Origin: Sphingomonas paucimobilis | GTDB taxonomy: Bacteria > Pseudomonadota > Alphaproteobacteria > Sphingomonadales > Sphingomonadaceae | Length of the DNA stretch: 27,273 nucleotides | Direction: 5' to 3' | Assembly: GCA_945860425.1 (NCBI GenBank) | Contig: CAMAQU010000004.1 | Span: 1-27,273, forward strand | Shown: positions 1-8,326 of the stretch, piece by piece | Numbering within the stretch: the stretch's first letter is position 1 | Layout of the letters: each line of letters opens with the position of its first letter | Made by a program: the position numbers and the translations under genes | Notes under the pieces: model-generated | Told to the model about the DNA's origin: nothing | Databases searched by the model: none | What the model saw: the letters and a program-made list of their open reading frames with translations, nothing else

Positions 1-2009
1 CGGGGGCCAATGTCCTTGTCGCGCTCTTCTCGGAACGTGAAAGCTATGCTGTCTATTTCTTGCAGCAGCAGGATATGAGCCGCCTCGATGCCGTCAGCTA
101 TATCAGCCACGGTGTCGGCAAAGCGGGAGAGACAGGCGAGCCAAAGAAGGTCGAGGGCACCGAAGACCGCGAGGAAAAGAAGCAATCGGGGGATGCCAAG
201 GGCAAGCCGGAATCCGCACTCAAGCAGTTCTGCGTCGATCTCAATGAAAAGGCGAAAATCGGCAAGGTCGATCCGCTGATCGGGCGCGGGCCGGAAGTTG
301 ACCGCACCGTCCAGATTCTCTGCCGCCGGTCGAAGAATAATCCACTCTATGTTGGCGAACCCGGCGTCGGTAAAACCGCAATTGCCGAAGGACTGGCGCG
401 CAAGATCATCGAAGGCGATGTGCCCGATGTCTTGAAGGATGCCGTTATTTATTCGCTGGATATGGGCGCTCTGTTGGCGGGCACGCGCTATCGCGGCGAT
501 TTTGAAGAGCGGCTGAAAGCTGTCGTCAATGAGCTGGAAAAACTGCCCCATGCGGTTCTCTTCATTGATGAAATCCACACGGTCATTGGCGCTGGCGCGA
601 CATCCGGCGGGGCGATGGATGCGTCGAACTTGTTGAAGCCCGCGCTGTCGGGCGGTGCAATCCGGTGCATCGGTTCCACCACCTACAAGGAATTCCGCAA
701 CCATTTTGAAAAGGATCGCGCCCTGCTGCGTCGCTTCCAAAAGATTGACGTCAATGAGCCGTCGATTGAGGACACGATCAAGATTCTGGCCGGGTTGCGC
801 TCCGCCTTTGAAGAGCATCACAAGGTCAAATATACGCCCGATGCGATCAAATCGGCTGTCGAACTGTCGGCGCGCTATATTAATGATCGTAAGCTACCCG
901 ATAAGGCCATCGATGTGATTGATGAGGTTGGCGCGATGCAGATGCTCGTTGCCCCCAATCGGCGTAAAAAGACAATCACCTCCAAGGAAATTGAACAGGT
1001 GATTGCGACCATGGCGCGCATCCCGCCCAAATCCGTTTCAAGCGATGATAAGAAGACGCTGGAAACACTGGAGGGAGATCTGAAGCGCGTGGTGTTTGGG
1101 CAGGATGTGGCGATTGAAGTCTTGTCCGGCGCCATCAAGCTCAGCCGTGCGGGCCTGCGCGATGCCGAAAAGCCAATTGGCAATTATCTTTTTTCCGGCC
1201 CCACGGGCGTCGGCAAAACCGAAGTTGCGCGTCAATTGGCCAGCCTGCTCGGTATTCCGCTGCAACGCTTTGACATGTCAGAATATATGGAGCGCCATTC
1301 GGTCAGCCGCCTGATCGGCGCGCCGCCAGGCTATGTGGGGTATGATCAGGGCGGTCTTTTGACCGACGCCATTGATCAGCAGCCGCATTGTGTGCTCCTG
1401 CTCGATGAAATTGAAAAGGCGCATCCCGATCTGTTCAACATCTTGTTGCAGGTCATGGATAATGGCCGCCTGACCGACCATCATGGCAAGACAGTCGATT
1501 TCCGCAATGTCATCCTGATTATGACGACCAATGCGGGCGCATCTGACATGGCGCGCGACGGCATTGGCTTTGGCAATATCAGCCGGGAAGATGCGGGCGA
1601 GGAAGCGGTGAAGAAAATGTTCACCCCGGAATTCCGCAATCGCCTCGATGCGATTGTGCCCTTTGCCTATCTGCCGCCGCAGGTGGTGGCACGTGTGGTT
1701 GATAAATTCATCTTGCAGCTTGAGCTGCAACTGGCTGACCGCGATGTCCACATCAAGCTCGACAGCGAGTCCAAGGAATGGCTGACCGAGCGGGGCTATG
1801 ACAAGCTTTATGGCGCACGACCCATGGGCCGTTTGATCCAAGAAAAGATCAAGCAGCCGCTCGCCGAAGAGCTGCTGTTCGGCAAGCTGGTCAATGGCGG
1901 CGAAGTCAGTGTCCGGCTGAAGGACAATGCGCTGGCGTTTGAGATTGTCCCGGCTGCTCCCAAAAAGGGCAAGAAGGGTGGAAAAGCAGGCGCACGGGCC
2001 AAGGCCTGA
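1..2009 (+). CDS. clpA: ATP-dependent Clp protease ATP-binding subunit ClpA (5' end outside window)
   Basis: ClpA is the AAA+ unfoldase that feeds substrates to the ClpP peptidase in the cytoplasm. The frame is open from base 3 with no start, so the gene begins upstream. The TTG at 60 lies inside the conserved N-domain (GANVLVALFSERES just before it) and is not the real start. About 668 residues are visible against roughly 760 in the family. Both ATPase modules are present: D1 Walker A GEPGVGKT (nt 354-377) with Walker B FIDEIH, and D2 Walker A GPTGVGKT (nt 1197-1220) with LLDEIEKAHP. The IGF tripeptide at nt 1563-1571 sits where ClpA carries its ClpP-docking loop, and FTPEFRNRLD follows as in ClpA/ClpX relatives. 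The short spacer between D1 and D2 fits ClpA rather than ClpB. clpS, its usual partner, would lie upstream. A hairpin terminator follows the stop. Identification is secure. Confidence 0.97.
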   Translation, partial: GANVLVALFSERESYAVYFLQQQDMSRLDAVSYISHGVGKAGETGEPKKVEGTEDREEKKQSGDAKGKPESALKQFCVDLNEKAKIGKVDPLIGRGPEVDRTVQILCRRSKNNPLYVGEPGVGKTAIAEGLARKIIEGDVPDVLKDAVIYSLDMGALLAGTRYRGDFEERLKAVVNELEKLPHAVLFIDEIHTVIGAGATSGGAMDASNLLKPALSGGAIRCIGSTTYKEFRNHFEKDRALLRRFQKIDVNEPSIEDTIKILAGLRSAFEEHHKVKYTPDAIKSAVELSARYINDRKLPDKAIDVIDEVGAMQMLVAPNRRKKTITSKEIEQVIATMARIPPKSVSSDDKKTLETLEGDLKRVVFGQDVAIEVLSGAIKLSRAGLRDAEKPIGNYLFSGPTGVGKTEVARQLASLLGIPLQRFDMSEYMERHSVSRLIGAPPGYVGYDQGGLLTDAIDQQPHCVLLLDEIEKAHPDLFNILLQVMDNGRLTDHHGKTVDFRNVILIMTTNAGASDMARDGIGFGNISREDAGEEAVKKMFTPEFRNRLDAIVPFAYLPPQVVARVVDKFILQLELQLADRDVHIKLDSESKEWLTERGYDKLYGARPMGRLIQEKIKQPLAEELLFGKLVNGGEVSVRLKDNALAFEIVPAAPKKGKKGGKAGARAKA

Positions 2010-2032
2010 TCAACAGCTGAGAGCCAGAATAA

Positions 2033-2059
2033 AAAGGGGCGGCTTTGTGCCGCCCCTTT
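2033..2059. terminator. bidirectional rho-independent terminator between convergent genes
   Basis: An 8-bp GC stem (GGGGCGGC 2036-2043, GCCGCCCC 2049-2056) has a TTTGT loop. It is flanked by an A tract on the left and TTT on the right, so either strand yields a stem followed by U residues. It lies 24 bases after the clpA stop and 12 bases before the stop of the opposing gene, as expected of a shared terminator. Confidence 0.85.
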
Positions 2060-2070
2060 CATATTGGCGT

Positions 2071-2556
2071 CTATTTTACAGCTTCGGGCATTGCGGAGGA
2101 GTGGAGATGGTCAATCTTCCAATCCCCATCCACATAGCGATAGATGAAGGAATAGCGCGCCTTCACATCATTTTTGGCACCCGTTGCCGCATCGGTCAGG
2201 GAGACCGTCCAAGTGCCCAACCGGGCGGCTGAATTGCAGTCAATCTTGACCGTGCTGCTGTTGATCGTGCCAACCGGGCTGGCTTTCAGAAAGCCCACAA
2301 AATAATCATTGATCTCGGCTGGATTGGTGCGCGGCTTATTGCTCACCGTGGCGAGCAGAACGGCGTCCTTGGTAAAGAGGTTGGTGACCGTTGCCGGGTC
2401 TTTCGTGGCCCAGGCAGAATTGAACCGATTAAATTGCGCTTCAACTTGCGCTGGCGTCACCGCTGGGCACTTGCCCTTGCCATGATCATGGGCCTGAGCC
2501 GCTTGGGCTGTCCCGGTCATCAGCGCGAGAGCTGCTATTGGAAGGATTGTACGCAT
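2071..2556 (-). CDS. secreted SnoaL-like / DUF4440 (SgcJ/EcaC family) protein
   Basis: A 161-residue protein predicted to be exported: MRTILPIAALALMTGTAQA is a typical Sec signal peptide ending in an AQA site. The start at 2556 was chosen because AGGAGA lies about 8 bases upstream and the signal peptide begins there. A longer frame to 2610 adds a hydrophilic, unlikely leader. The mature part begins with a His-rich patch (HDHGKGK), then a fold typical of the NTF2/SnoaL superfamily: an early helix with FNRFNSAWATKDPATV, then LFTKDAVLL, and a late strand pair ending RYVDGDWKIDHLHSS. The SgcJ/EcaC label is a family name and proves no reaction; many members are small-molecule-binding or orphan proteins. 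It is monocistronic, with the shared terminator downstream. Family assignment is good; function is unknown. Confidence 0.8.
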   Translation of the reverse strand: MRTILPIAALALMTGTAQAAQAHDHGKGKCPAVTPAQVEAQFNRFNSAWATKDPATVTNLFTKDAVLLATVSNKPRTNPAEINDYFVGFLKASPVGTINSSTVKIDCNSAARLGTWTVSLTDAATGAKNDVKARYSFIYRYVDGDWKIDHLHSSAMPEAVK

Positions 2557-2673
2557 ATACTTGTCTCCTGTTGCAACCCCTCCCCCCAGATAGAAAGATG
2601 GGGTGTGCACCGGATCAGGAAAAGCAGCCTATTGTTCATTCTGGCGCAGGGCGCTGTCATTTCGACGCATAAA

Positions 2674-2702
2674 AAAAGGCCCGGAGAAACTCCGGGCCTT
2701 TT
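2674..2702 (-). terminator. rho-independent terminator for the Bax inhibitor-1 family gene
   Basis: A perfect 9-bp stem (GGCCCGGAG 2678-2686, CTCCGGGCC 2690-2698) has an AAA loop. Read leftward it is followed by seven T residues (the A run 2671-2677). It lies 25 bases past the stop at 2724. The TTTT on the right side could also let it act on rightward transcripts. Confidence 0.9.
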
Positions 2703-2723
2703 CCTGAAGAGTTCAAGCGGTGT

Positions 2724-3458
2724 TTAGTCGCGCTGACCCATGAAGCTCAGGAGGAACTGGAACATGTTGATGAAGTCCAGATAGAGCGACAGCGCACCCA
2801 TGATCACAGTCTTGCCGACCATGTCTGATCCAGCGACATGGGCATACATCGACTTGATCCGCTGTGTGTCATAGGCCGTGAGGCCTGCGAACAGCAGCAC
2901 GCCGATAAAGCTGATCACTAGATTCATCGTTCCGGACTGAAGGAAGATGTTGATCACAGAGGCGACGAGCAAGCCAACCAAGCCCATGATGAGGAAGGTG
3001 CCAAAGCCCGACAAATCCTTCTTCGTTGTGTAGCCCCAGAGGCTCAGCCCGGCAAAAGCCGCGGCCGTTGCAAAGAAGGTCTGAGCGATCGAGGCGCCCG
3101 TATAGACGAGGAAGATCGTCGACATGGACAGGCCCATGACGGTGGCAAAGCCCCAGAAGCACGCCTGCAACCCAAAGGTCGACAGCCGGTTCAGGCCAAA
3201 ATTCATGACCAGAATAAAGGCGAGCGGGGACAGGATAATCACCCACTTCATCAGGCCGGGGCCAAACATAATCGCTTGCGCCGCGCCTGACGAGGCGAAT
3301 AACAAGGCAACAATGCCCGTCAGCATCACGCCGGATGCCATATAATTGTAAACAGATAGCATGTAGGAACGCAGGCCCGCGTCGAACGCGGCGGTGCGCG
3401 CGCCAAGGTCGGCGGTCGGAGACGCGCCTATTGTGCGGGGGTCAGACCAATTGGCCAT
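2724..3458 (-). CDS. Bax inhibitor-1 / YccA family membrane protein
   Basis: A 244-residue polytopic inner-membrane protein. After a short hydrophilic head (MANWSDPRTIGASP) and the segment AAFDAGLRSYMLSVYNYMASG, about seven hydrophobic helices follow, ending in the hallmark C-terminal stretch TAYDTQRIK...LSLYLDFINMFQFLLSFMG. The Asp residues in TAYDTQ and SLYLDF correspond to conserved acidic positions of the family, which in YetJ-type homologues take part in a pH-sensitive calcium leak. The bacterial role is usually undefined, apart from links to stress and protein quality control (YccA inhibits FtsH in E. coli). The start at 3458 is preferred over a TTG five codons upstream because GGAG is well placed for it. 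A strong terminator follows. The gene is divergent from the MFS transporter gene. Confidence 0.93.
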   Translation of the reverse strand: MANWSDPRTIGASPTADLGARTAAFDAGLRSYMLSVYNYMASGVMLTGIVALLFASSGAAQAIMFGPGLMKWVIILSPLAFILVMNFGLNRLSTFGLQACFWGFATVMGLSMSTIFLVYTGASIAQTFFATAAAFAGLSLWGYTTKKDLSGFGTFLIMGLVGLLVASVINIFLQSGTMNLVISFIGVLLFAGLTAYDTQRIKSMYAHVAGSDMVGKTVIMGALSLYLDFINMFQFLLSFMGQRD

Positions 3459-3632
3459 CGAAATACACTCCAAAATAACGTCGGCGAAACTGCCGAATAT
3501 CTAAAATATCGTGTTTCCCCTACGAATTTCAAGCGAAACACGACAATTGCCTCATTGTAAGCGATTTCCGCTTTGAACCACAGGCGCAATCTGTACACTC
3601 TCCTCCATAAAGCGAGAACATAGGGGAGAGCC

Positions 3633-5231
3633 ATGGCAGCCAAGGCGTATCGGACATATGTCCTGATCCTGTTGATGATCATTTATGCCGTTAATTTTTT
3701 GGATCGGCAGGTGGTCACCATCATTGCACCCTATCTCAAGGCGGATCTGGGCGTCTCTGATGCCCAAATCGGGCTGCTCTTTGGCACCGCTTTTGCGCTT
3801 TTTTATGCGGTTTTCGGCCTGCCACTGGCCAAGCTCGCCGATGGGTGGAACCGGGTGCGCACCATTTCCATCGGGCTGTTCTTCTGGTCGAGCATGACGG
3901 CCGTTTCCGGTTTCACCTCCACCTTTGCACAGCTTGGCGCTGCACGCGTTGGTGTTGGTGTGGGAGAAGCAAGCGCCTCGCCCGCTTCCTATTCCTTGTT
4001 GCAGGATTATTTTCCGAAATCGGTTCGAGCAACTGTTCTCGCGCTTTATTCGGCCGGCATTTATCTGGGCAGCGGCGCGGCCCTGATTTTTGGTGGGGCG
4101 GTGATCCAATATTGGGAAGCGCATTATACCCCCGCCACCGCACCCTTGGGACTGACAGGGTGGCAGGCGACCTATTTGGCTTTTGGTATTCCCGGCATTT
4201 TTCTCGCGATCTTGATGTGGTTTACCGTGCGAGAGCCGGTACGCGGTGCGATTGATGGCCTGCCAACACCTGGCGATCCCAACCCGATCAAATCTGTCAT
4301 GGGTGAATTTGCCGCCATGTTACCGCCTTGGAACTGGCGCGGGTTTCAGCGGCTCGACGCAACGGGCCAGACACTGCGGCGCAACGCGGTCTTGCTGCTG
4401 CTCGTGTGCCTTGCAGCGATCATGATTACCAGTGGGACGGATAGCCTTCTGGATCCCGCCAAGCGGGCGGCCGTCGGTCAGCTGGGCGATTTTGCTATCA
4501 CCACCAACATGGTGCAATGGGCAGCCCTCGCCATTGGCGTCTATTGCGTCGGCAGCTGGGTTCAAACGATCCGCCTGCGCGATCCGGCCAGCTATGCCCT
4601 TATGGCAAATCCGGGCTTTATTGGCCTGACGATCGCAGGCGGTCTTATGTCCTATATCAGCTATGGGCTGTCCCCCTTCCTGTTCCTCTATGCCAAACAG
4701 CAATTTGGCGTGGGCGCGGAAAGCGGCCTCACCTTAGGCTTGATCACCGCCATTGGCGGCGGATTGGGGGCGACTTTTGGCGGTATATTTGGGGATTGGC
4801 TGCGCCGTCACCATGCGGGGGGGCGCATGATCGTCATGCTCATCGCGGCGATTGGTTCTGCCGTCACCATTTACGCCAGCTATGCGGTGACAAGCTTGAA
4901 CGCCTTTTATGCCTTTGCGGCGATTAATATTTTCATTCACATCATGTGGCTCGGCCCCTGTGCGGCGACCGTGCAAGATTTGGTGTTGCCTCGGATGCGC
5001 GGAACCGCCACCGCCGTTTTCTTTTTGGGCACGACGATCCTCGGCCTCGGCCTCGGCCCCTATCTGACCGGGCTGGTCAGCGATGTGACGGGCGATCTCC
5101 GCATCGCCTTGATGAGCACAATGATTGTGGTTCCGCTGATCCTTGTGGCTATCGTCACTGCCCTGCGCACCGTTCCAAACTTGGAAAAGAATTTGCTGGA
5201 CCGCGCCCGTGCAGCTGGGGAGCCTGTCTAA
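3633..5231 (+). CDS. spinster-type MFS transporter
   Basis: A 532-residue major facilitator superfamily permease with about twelve membrane helices. The N-terminus carries the NFLDRQ motif typical of the spinster/DgoT-like branch. The loop after helix 2 reads GLPLAKLADGWNRVRTI, the MFS motif A region. GVGVGEASASPASYSLLQDYFP matches the helix 4-5 region of that branch. A long central loop (about residues 200-250) separates the two six-helix bundles. The start is well supported by AGGGGAGAG just before the ATG. A possible TTGAAC/TACACT promoter pair at 3573-3599 has a short 15-base spacer and is weak. The substrate cannot be read from sequence; sphingomonad members are often annotated only as spinster family. 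Its stop is ten bases from the convergent sodC stop, with no terminator visible. Confidence 0.9.
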   Translation: MAAKAYRTYVLILLMIIYAVNFLDRQVVTIIAPYLKADLGVSDAQIGLLFGTAFALFYAVFGLPLAKLADGWNRVRTISIGLFFWSSMTAVSGFTSTFAQLGAARVGVGVGEASASPASYSLLQDYFPKSVRATVLALYSAGIYLGSGAALIFGGAVIQYWEAHYTPATAPLGLTGWQATYLAFGIPGIFLAILMWFTVREPVRGAIDGLPTPGDPNPIKSVMGEFAAMLPPWNWRGFQRLDATGQTLRRNAVLLLLVCLAAIMITSGTDSLLDPAKRAAVGQLGDFAITTNMVQWAALAIGVYCVGSWVQTIRLRDPASYALMANPGFIGLTIAGGLMSYISYGLSPFLFLYAKQQFGVGAESGLTLGLITAIGGGLGATFGGIFGDWLRRHHAGGRMIVMLIAAIGSAVTIYASYAVTSLNAFYAFAAINIFIHIMWLGPCAATVQDLVLPRMRGTATAVFFLGTTILGLGLGPYLTGLVSDVTGDLRIALMSTMIVVPLILVAIVTALRTVPNLEKNLLDRARAAGEPV

Positions 5232-5241
5232 CGGTCCTGGA

Positions 5242-5763
5242 TTAGCGCGCGGTCAGGACGCCGCACAAAATCCGCTTTCCGCTCTTGCCCGATGGGTCGG
5301 TCATTTCATCATCGGTATCAGCATGAACAACAACAGCCGCGCCATCGGCATCCAAGAGAGCTGAAAGGGCACTGGCGCTCAGCCAGCTTTTCAGGCGGCC
5401 CTTGCCTGCCGCATCCGCGATCAGATTGGGGGCATCGCCCGCATGGGTGCCTTTGGGGTTTTTGCGGCCATGTTCATGCGCCGTTGGGTTCCAATGCGGC
5501 CCCGCGGTTGCAAAGTCAGGCGCATCACACCGGCCAACCGCATGCACATGCAGGCCATGCGCCCCCGGCGTGATTCCGTGGGCAGTGACGTCCAGCCACA
5601 GCCCGTCTTGCGTCTCAGATATAATCGCTCGGCCTGACAGCTTGCCGGCCGCATCAAAAAGCTTGGCGTCGGCTTGGGCGCGGTTCGCGCCACCCGATCG
5701 ATCCGTAACGCACCCAGCCGACAGCATCGACAAGGCGGCAAGGGGCAGCAGAACAGGACGCAT
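5242..5763 (-). CDS. sodC: Cu/Zn superoxide dismutase, lipoprotein type
   Basis: A 173-residue periplasm-facing enzyme that dismutates superoxide to peroxide and oxygen. The N-terminus is a hydrophobic leader ending LSAGC (Cys18), a lipobox-like site, so a lipid-anchored form is likely. Metal ligands are recognisable: HVH at residues 72 and 74 and His147 for copper, and the GPHWNP His90, HEHG, His107 and Asp110 region for the bridging and zinc sites. Cys79 and Cys167 are placed for the conserved disulfide, and Arg164 before ILCG matches the active-site arginine. The start has GGAG six bases upstream. A five-codon upstream ORF ends three bases before the ATG and repeats the start context. The gene is convergent with the MFS gene and divergent from the epimerase gene. 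Confidence 0.94.
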   Translation of the reverse strand: MRPVLLPLAALSMLSAGCVTDRSGGANRAQADAKLFDAAGKLSGRAIISETQDGLWLDVTAHGITPGAHGLHVHAVGRCDAPDFATAGPHWNPTAHEHGRKNPKGTHAGDAPNLIADAAGKGRLKSWLSASALSALLDADGAAVVVHADTDDEMTDPSGKSGKRILCGVLTAR

Positions 5764-5766
5764 GGG

Positions 5767-5784
5767 TTACTCCGTCAATTGCAT
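5767..5784 (-). promoter_or_regulatory. five-codon upstream ORF in the sodC leader
   Basis: On the minus strand ATG CAA TTG ACG GAG TAA lies directly before CCC and the sodC ATG. It has its own AGGA about nine bases upstream, and its GAG codon is part of the sodC Shine-Dalgarno GGAG. The ten bases TAACCCATGC occur both at this start and at the sodC start, 21 bases apart. Translation of it is inferred, not shown. Confidence 0.35.
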
Positions 5785-5885
5785 GGGTTAATATCCTGTG
5801 ATCTTCCAGATTTCGGCTTCTTTCAAGCCCGTCTATGGTTTACGCATATTAGTCCCTGCCGGGGTGCGATGAAAAGGGATCAGTC

Positions 5886-6875
5886 ATGGCCATTATTGTT
5901 ACTGGGGTGGCCGGATTTATCGGTTCGCAGCTGGCGCGCCAGCTGCTCGCCCGTGGGGATCATGTCGTCGGCATTGATAATCTCAACGATTACTACAGCC
6001 CAGATTTGAAGCGAGATCGGCTGGCGGATATTGACCACCCAAACCTTGTCTTCCACCAGGTTGATTTTGCCGATCATGTGGCGCTCGAAGAGGCTTTGGG
6101 CGGCGTGGAGATTGACAGCATCGTTCATTTGGGGGCGCAACCTGGTGTGCGCTATTCGCTCATCAATCCGCGCGCTTATATTCAGTCCAATCTGGCGGGG
6201 CATCTCAACATGCTCGAAATTGCGCGCCAGCGCGCGGTGCGGCAGATGGTCTATGCCTCGTCCTCGTCCGTTTATGGGGCCAATGAATCCTTGCCATTCC
6301 GGGTGACTGACCGGGTCGATCATCCCATTTCTCTTTATGCTGCAACCAAAAAAGCCGATGAATTGATGAGCGAGACTTACGCCCATCTCTATCGCGTTCC
6401 GCTCACGGGCTTACGCTTCTTTACGGTCTATGGCCGCTGGGGTCGGCCCGATATGGCCGTATGGATGTTTGCCGAGCGGATTCTTAAGGGCCTGACCATC
6501 CCCGTCTATCATGAGGGGAATTTGCGGCGCGACTTCACCCATATTGATGATATTGTCGCGGGCCTGTTGGCCGCCCTTGATCAGCCCGTTGTTGATGATG
6601 GCCAGGAAAAGGCAGGCGGCAGCTTTGCCCCGCACCGTCTCTACAACATCGGCAATCACCGTTCAGAGCCGCTGATGCGCCTGATCGCCCTGCTTGAGGA
6701 GGCGTGCGGCCGGCCGGCAGAGATTGACTTTCAGCCGCTGCAACCGGGCGATGTGCTTGAAACCTATGCCGACATAGACGACATCCGCCGCGATCTGGGC
6801 TTTCAGCCGAAGACCCCCATTGATGTTGGCATTCCTGACTTTGTAACTTGGCTGCGGGCCTATCAGGGCCTTTAA
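5886..6875 (+). CDS. UDP-glucuronate 4-epimerase-like NAD-dependent epimerase
   Basis: A 329-residue extended short-chain dehydrogenase/reductase. The Rossmann motif GVAGFIGSQLA opens at residue 7. DNLNDYYSPDLKRDRL (31-46) is characteristic of the UDP-glucuronate epimerase branch (GAE/WbpP-like). The catalytic set is visible: the Ser run at 125-128 and Tyr151-x3-Lys155 (YAATK). The following ...RFFTVYGRWGRPDMA... and RRDFTHIDDI are also typical of the branch. The likely reaction is UDP-glucuronate to UDP-galacturonate using bound NAD in the cytoplasm. Context supports this: the facing gene makes UDP-glucuronate. The two stops are ten bases apart, so the genes are convergent and not co-transcribed. 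Start support is fair (AAGGGA seven bases before ATG). A UDP-glucose or other nucleotide-sugar 4-epimerase remains possible. Confidence 0.88.
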   Translation: MAIIVTGVAGFIGSQLARQLLARGDHVVGIDNLNDYYSPDLKRDRLADIDHPNLVFHQVDFADHVALEEALGGVEIDSIVHLGAQPGVRYSLINPRAYIQSNLAGHLNMLEIARQRAVRQMVYASSSSVYGANESLPFRVTDRVDHPISLYAATKKADELMSETYAHLYRVPLTGLRFFTVYGRWGRPDMAVWMFAERILKGLTIPVYHEGNLRRDFTHIDDIVAGLLAALDQPVVDDGQEKAGGSFAPHRLYNIGNHRSEPLMRLIALLEEACGRPAEIDFQPLQPGDVLETYADIDDIRRDLGFQPKTPIDVGIPDFVTWLRAYQGL

Positions 6876-6885
6876 CGCTTTCGGG

Positions 6886-8193
6886 CTAGGGCCGTCCAAC
6901 CGAACTATAGGCAAAGCCCAGTGCCCGGGCTTCTTCCGGCTTATAAATATTGCGTAGGTCGACCAGCACCGGGTGCGCCATCAGGCCCGCCAGTCGCTCT
7001 AAATCAAGCGCGCGAAACGCATCCCATTCGGTAACAATTGCCAACGCGTCAGCGCCCTCTGCCACGGCATAGGGATCGGTGCGAAATGTCACCTGTGGCA
7101 TGATCGGCTTGGCCGCCTCCATCCCTTCTGGATCATAAGCGACGACGTGAATGCCTGCATCTTCAAGCGCCTGCACAATCGCAATGGACGGCGCATCGCG
7201 CATATCATCGGTGTTGGGCTTGAACGTAACCCCGAGCAGACCGACCGTCTTGCCGCGAACAGCGTCGCTTCCCAAGGCCTCAATAATCTTACGGCCCATG
7301 GCGCGTTTGCGGTTTTCGTTCACCTGTACGACCGCTTCAACGATCCGGCAGGGGACATCATAATCCTCCGCCGTCTTCAACAGCGCAAGCGTGTCTTTGG
7401 GAAAACAGGACCCGCCATAGCCCGGCCCGGCGTGCAGAAACTTCCCGCCGATGCGGTTATCAAGGCCGATGCCGCGCGCAACATCCTGCACATTGGCGCC
7501 CACCGCTTCGCACAAATCGGCCATCTCATTGATGAAGGTGATTTTGGTCGCCAGAAAGGCGTTGGCCGCGTATTTGATCAGCTCTGCCGTCCGGCGCTCG
7601 GTAAACACCAAGGGGGCTTGGTTCAGGTAGAGTGGGCGATACACCTGCTGCATGACGGCGCGGGCACGGTCATCGGATGTGCCAATGACGATGCGGTCAG
7701 GCCGCTTAAAATCATGGATCGCCGCCCCCTCACGCAAGAATTCTGGGTTGGAGACAACAGCCACGTCAGCGTCCGGCGCGACCTCGCGCAAAATACGCTC
7801 CACTTCATCCCCTGTGCCAACCGGAACAGTCGATTTGGTGACAACAATCAATGGCCCGGTCATTGCCTCTGCTATGTCGCGGGCAGCCTGATACACATAG
7901 GTCAGGTCGGCATGGCCATCCCCCCGGCGAGAGGGGGTGCCGACCGCGATGAAGGCGGCGTCTGCCCCCGCAACGCCGTCTTTAAGATTGGTCGTAAAGG
8001 TCAGGCGCCCGGCGCGTACATTGGCGGCAACCAATTCTGCTAGACCCGGCTCATAAATGGGCATCACTCCGCTGAGCAGCGCATCAATCTTACTCTGGTC
8101 GAGGTCGACGCACACGACGTCATGTCCGAAGTCTGCCAAACATGTCCCGGATACCAGCCCAACATAGCCAGCCCCAATCATCGTAATCTTCAT
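6886..8193 (-). CDS. ugd: UDP-glucose 6-dehydrogenase
   Basis: A 435-residue enzyme oxidising UDP-glucose to UDP-glucuronate in two NAD-dependent steps. The N-terminal Rossmann motif GAGYVGLVSG starts at residue 7. FIAVGTP, TKSTVPVGT and SNPEFLREG are conserved family blocks. The catalytic cysteine is Cys263 in GPGYGGSCFPKD. The C-terminal UDP-binding domain carries GVTFKPNTDDMRD. Length matches the bacterial family. The product is a precursor for acidic exopolysaccharide or lipid A-linked sugars, and it feeds the facing epimerase. The Shine-Dalgarno is weak (AGGAC about six bases before ATG). The gene lies downstream of the ompA-like gene in the same direction, but a terminator at 8264-8296 separates them, so it probably has its own promoter between 8194 and 8263; I see no clear consensus there. 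Confidence 0.96.
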   Translation of the reverse strand: MKITMIGAGYVGLVSGTCLADFGHDVVCVDLDQSKIDALLSGVMPIYEPGLAELVAANVRAGRLTFTTNLKDGVAGADAAFIAVGTPSRRGDGHADLTYVYQAARDIAEAMTGPLIVVTKSTVPVGTGDEVERILREVAPDADVAVVSNPEFLREGAAIHDFKRPDRIVIGTSDDRARAVMQQVYRPLYLNQAPLVFTERRTAELIKYAANAFLATKITFINEMADLCEAVGANVQDVARGIGLDNRIGGKFLHAGPGYGGSCFPKDTLALLKTAEDYDVPCRIVEAVVQVNENRKRAMGRKIIEALGSDAVRGKTVGLLGVTFKPNTDDMRDAPSIAIVQALEDAGIHVVAYDPEGMEAAKPIMPQVTFRTDPYAVAEGADALAIVTEWDAFRALDLERLAGLMAHPVLVDLRNIYKPEEARALGFAYSSVGRP

Positions 8194-8263
8194 GCCGCGT
8201 CCTGGTTCTCTAAATGAGGAGGGATTTGTGGGAGAAACGCATGCCTCCTTTTATCCCGCCCAT

Positions 8264-8296
8264 GAAAAAGGGGGCCAGTCGCAAGACCAGCCCCCT
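8264..8296 (-). terminator. terminator downstream of the OmpA-family gene
   Basis: GGGGGC (8270-8275) and GTC (8278-8280) pair with the right arm at 8285-8295 around a GCAA tetraloop, with a two-base internal mismatch. Read leftward the stem is followed by TTTTT. It lies about 30 bases past the stop at 8327. Confidence 0.75.
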
Positions 8297-8326
8297 CATC
8301 TCTGTCACGCAAGCGTGTCAGTTTGT

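Noticed and set aside
60..62. TTG as the start of clpA
   Set aside because: Conserved ClpA N-domain sequence continues upstream in frame to base 3, so the gene starts outside the window.
3594..3599. TACACT as a strong -10 for the MFS gene
   Set aside because: The nearest -35 (TTGAAC) leaves only a 15-base spacer, so I did not list it as a promoter.
7147..8043. Rightward 298-codon frame opposite ugd
   Set aside because: Antisense to a fully conserved enzyme; no family signature and no ribosome-binding site.
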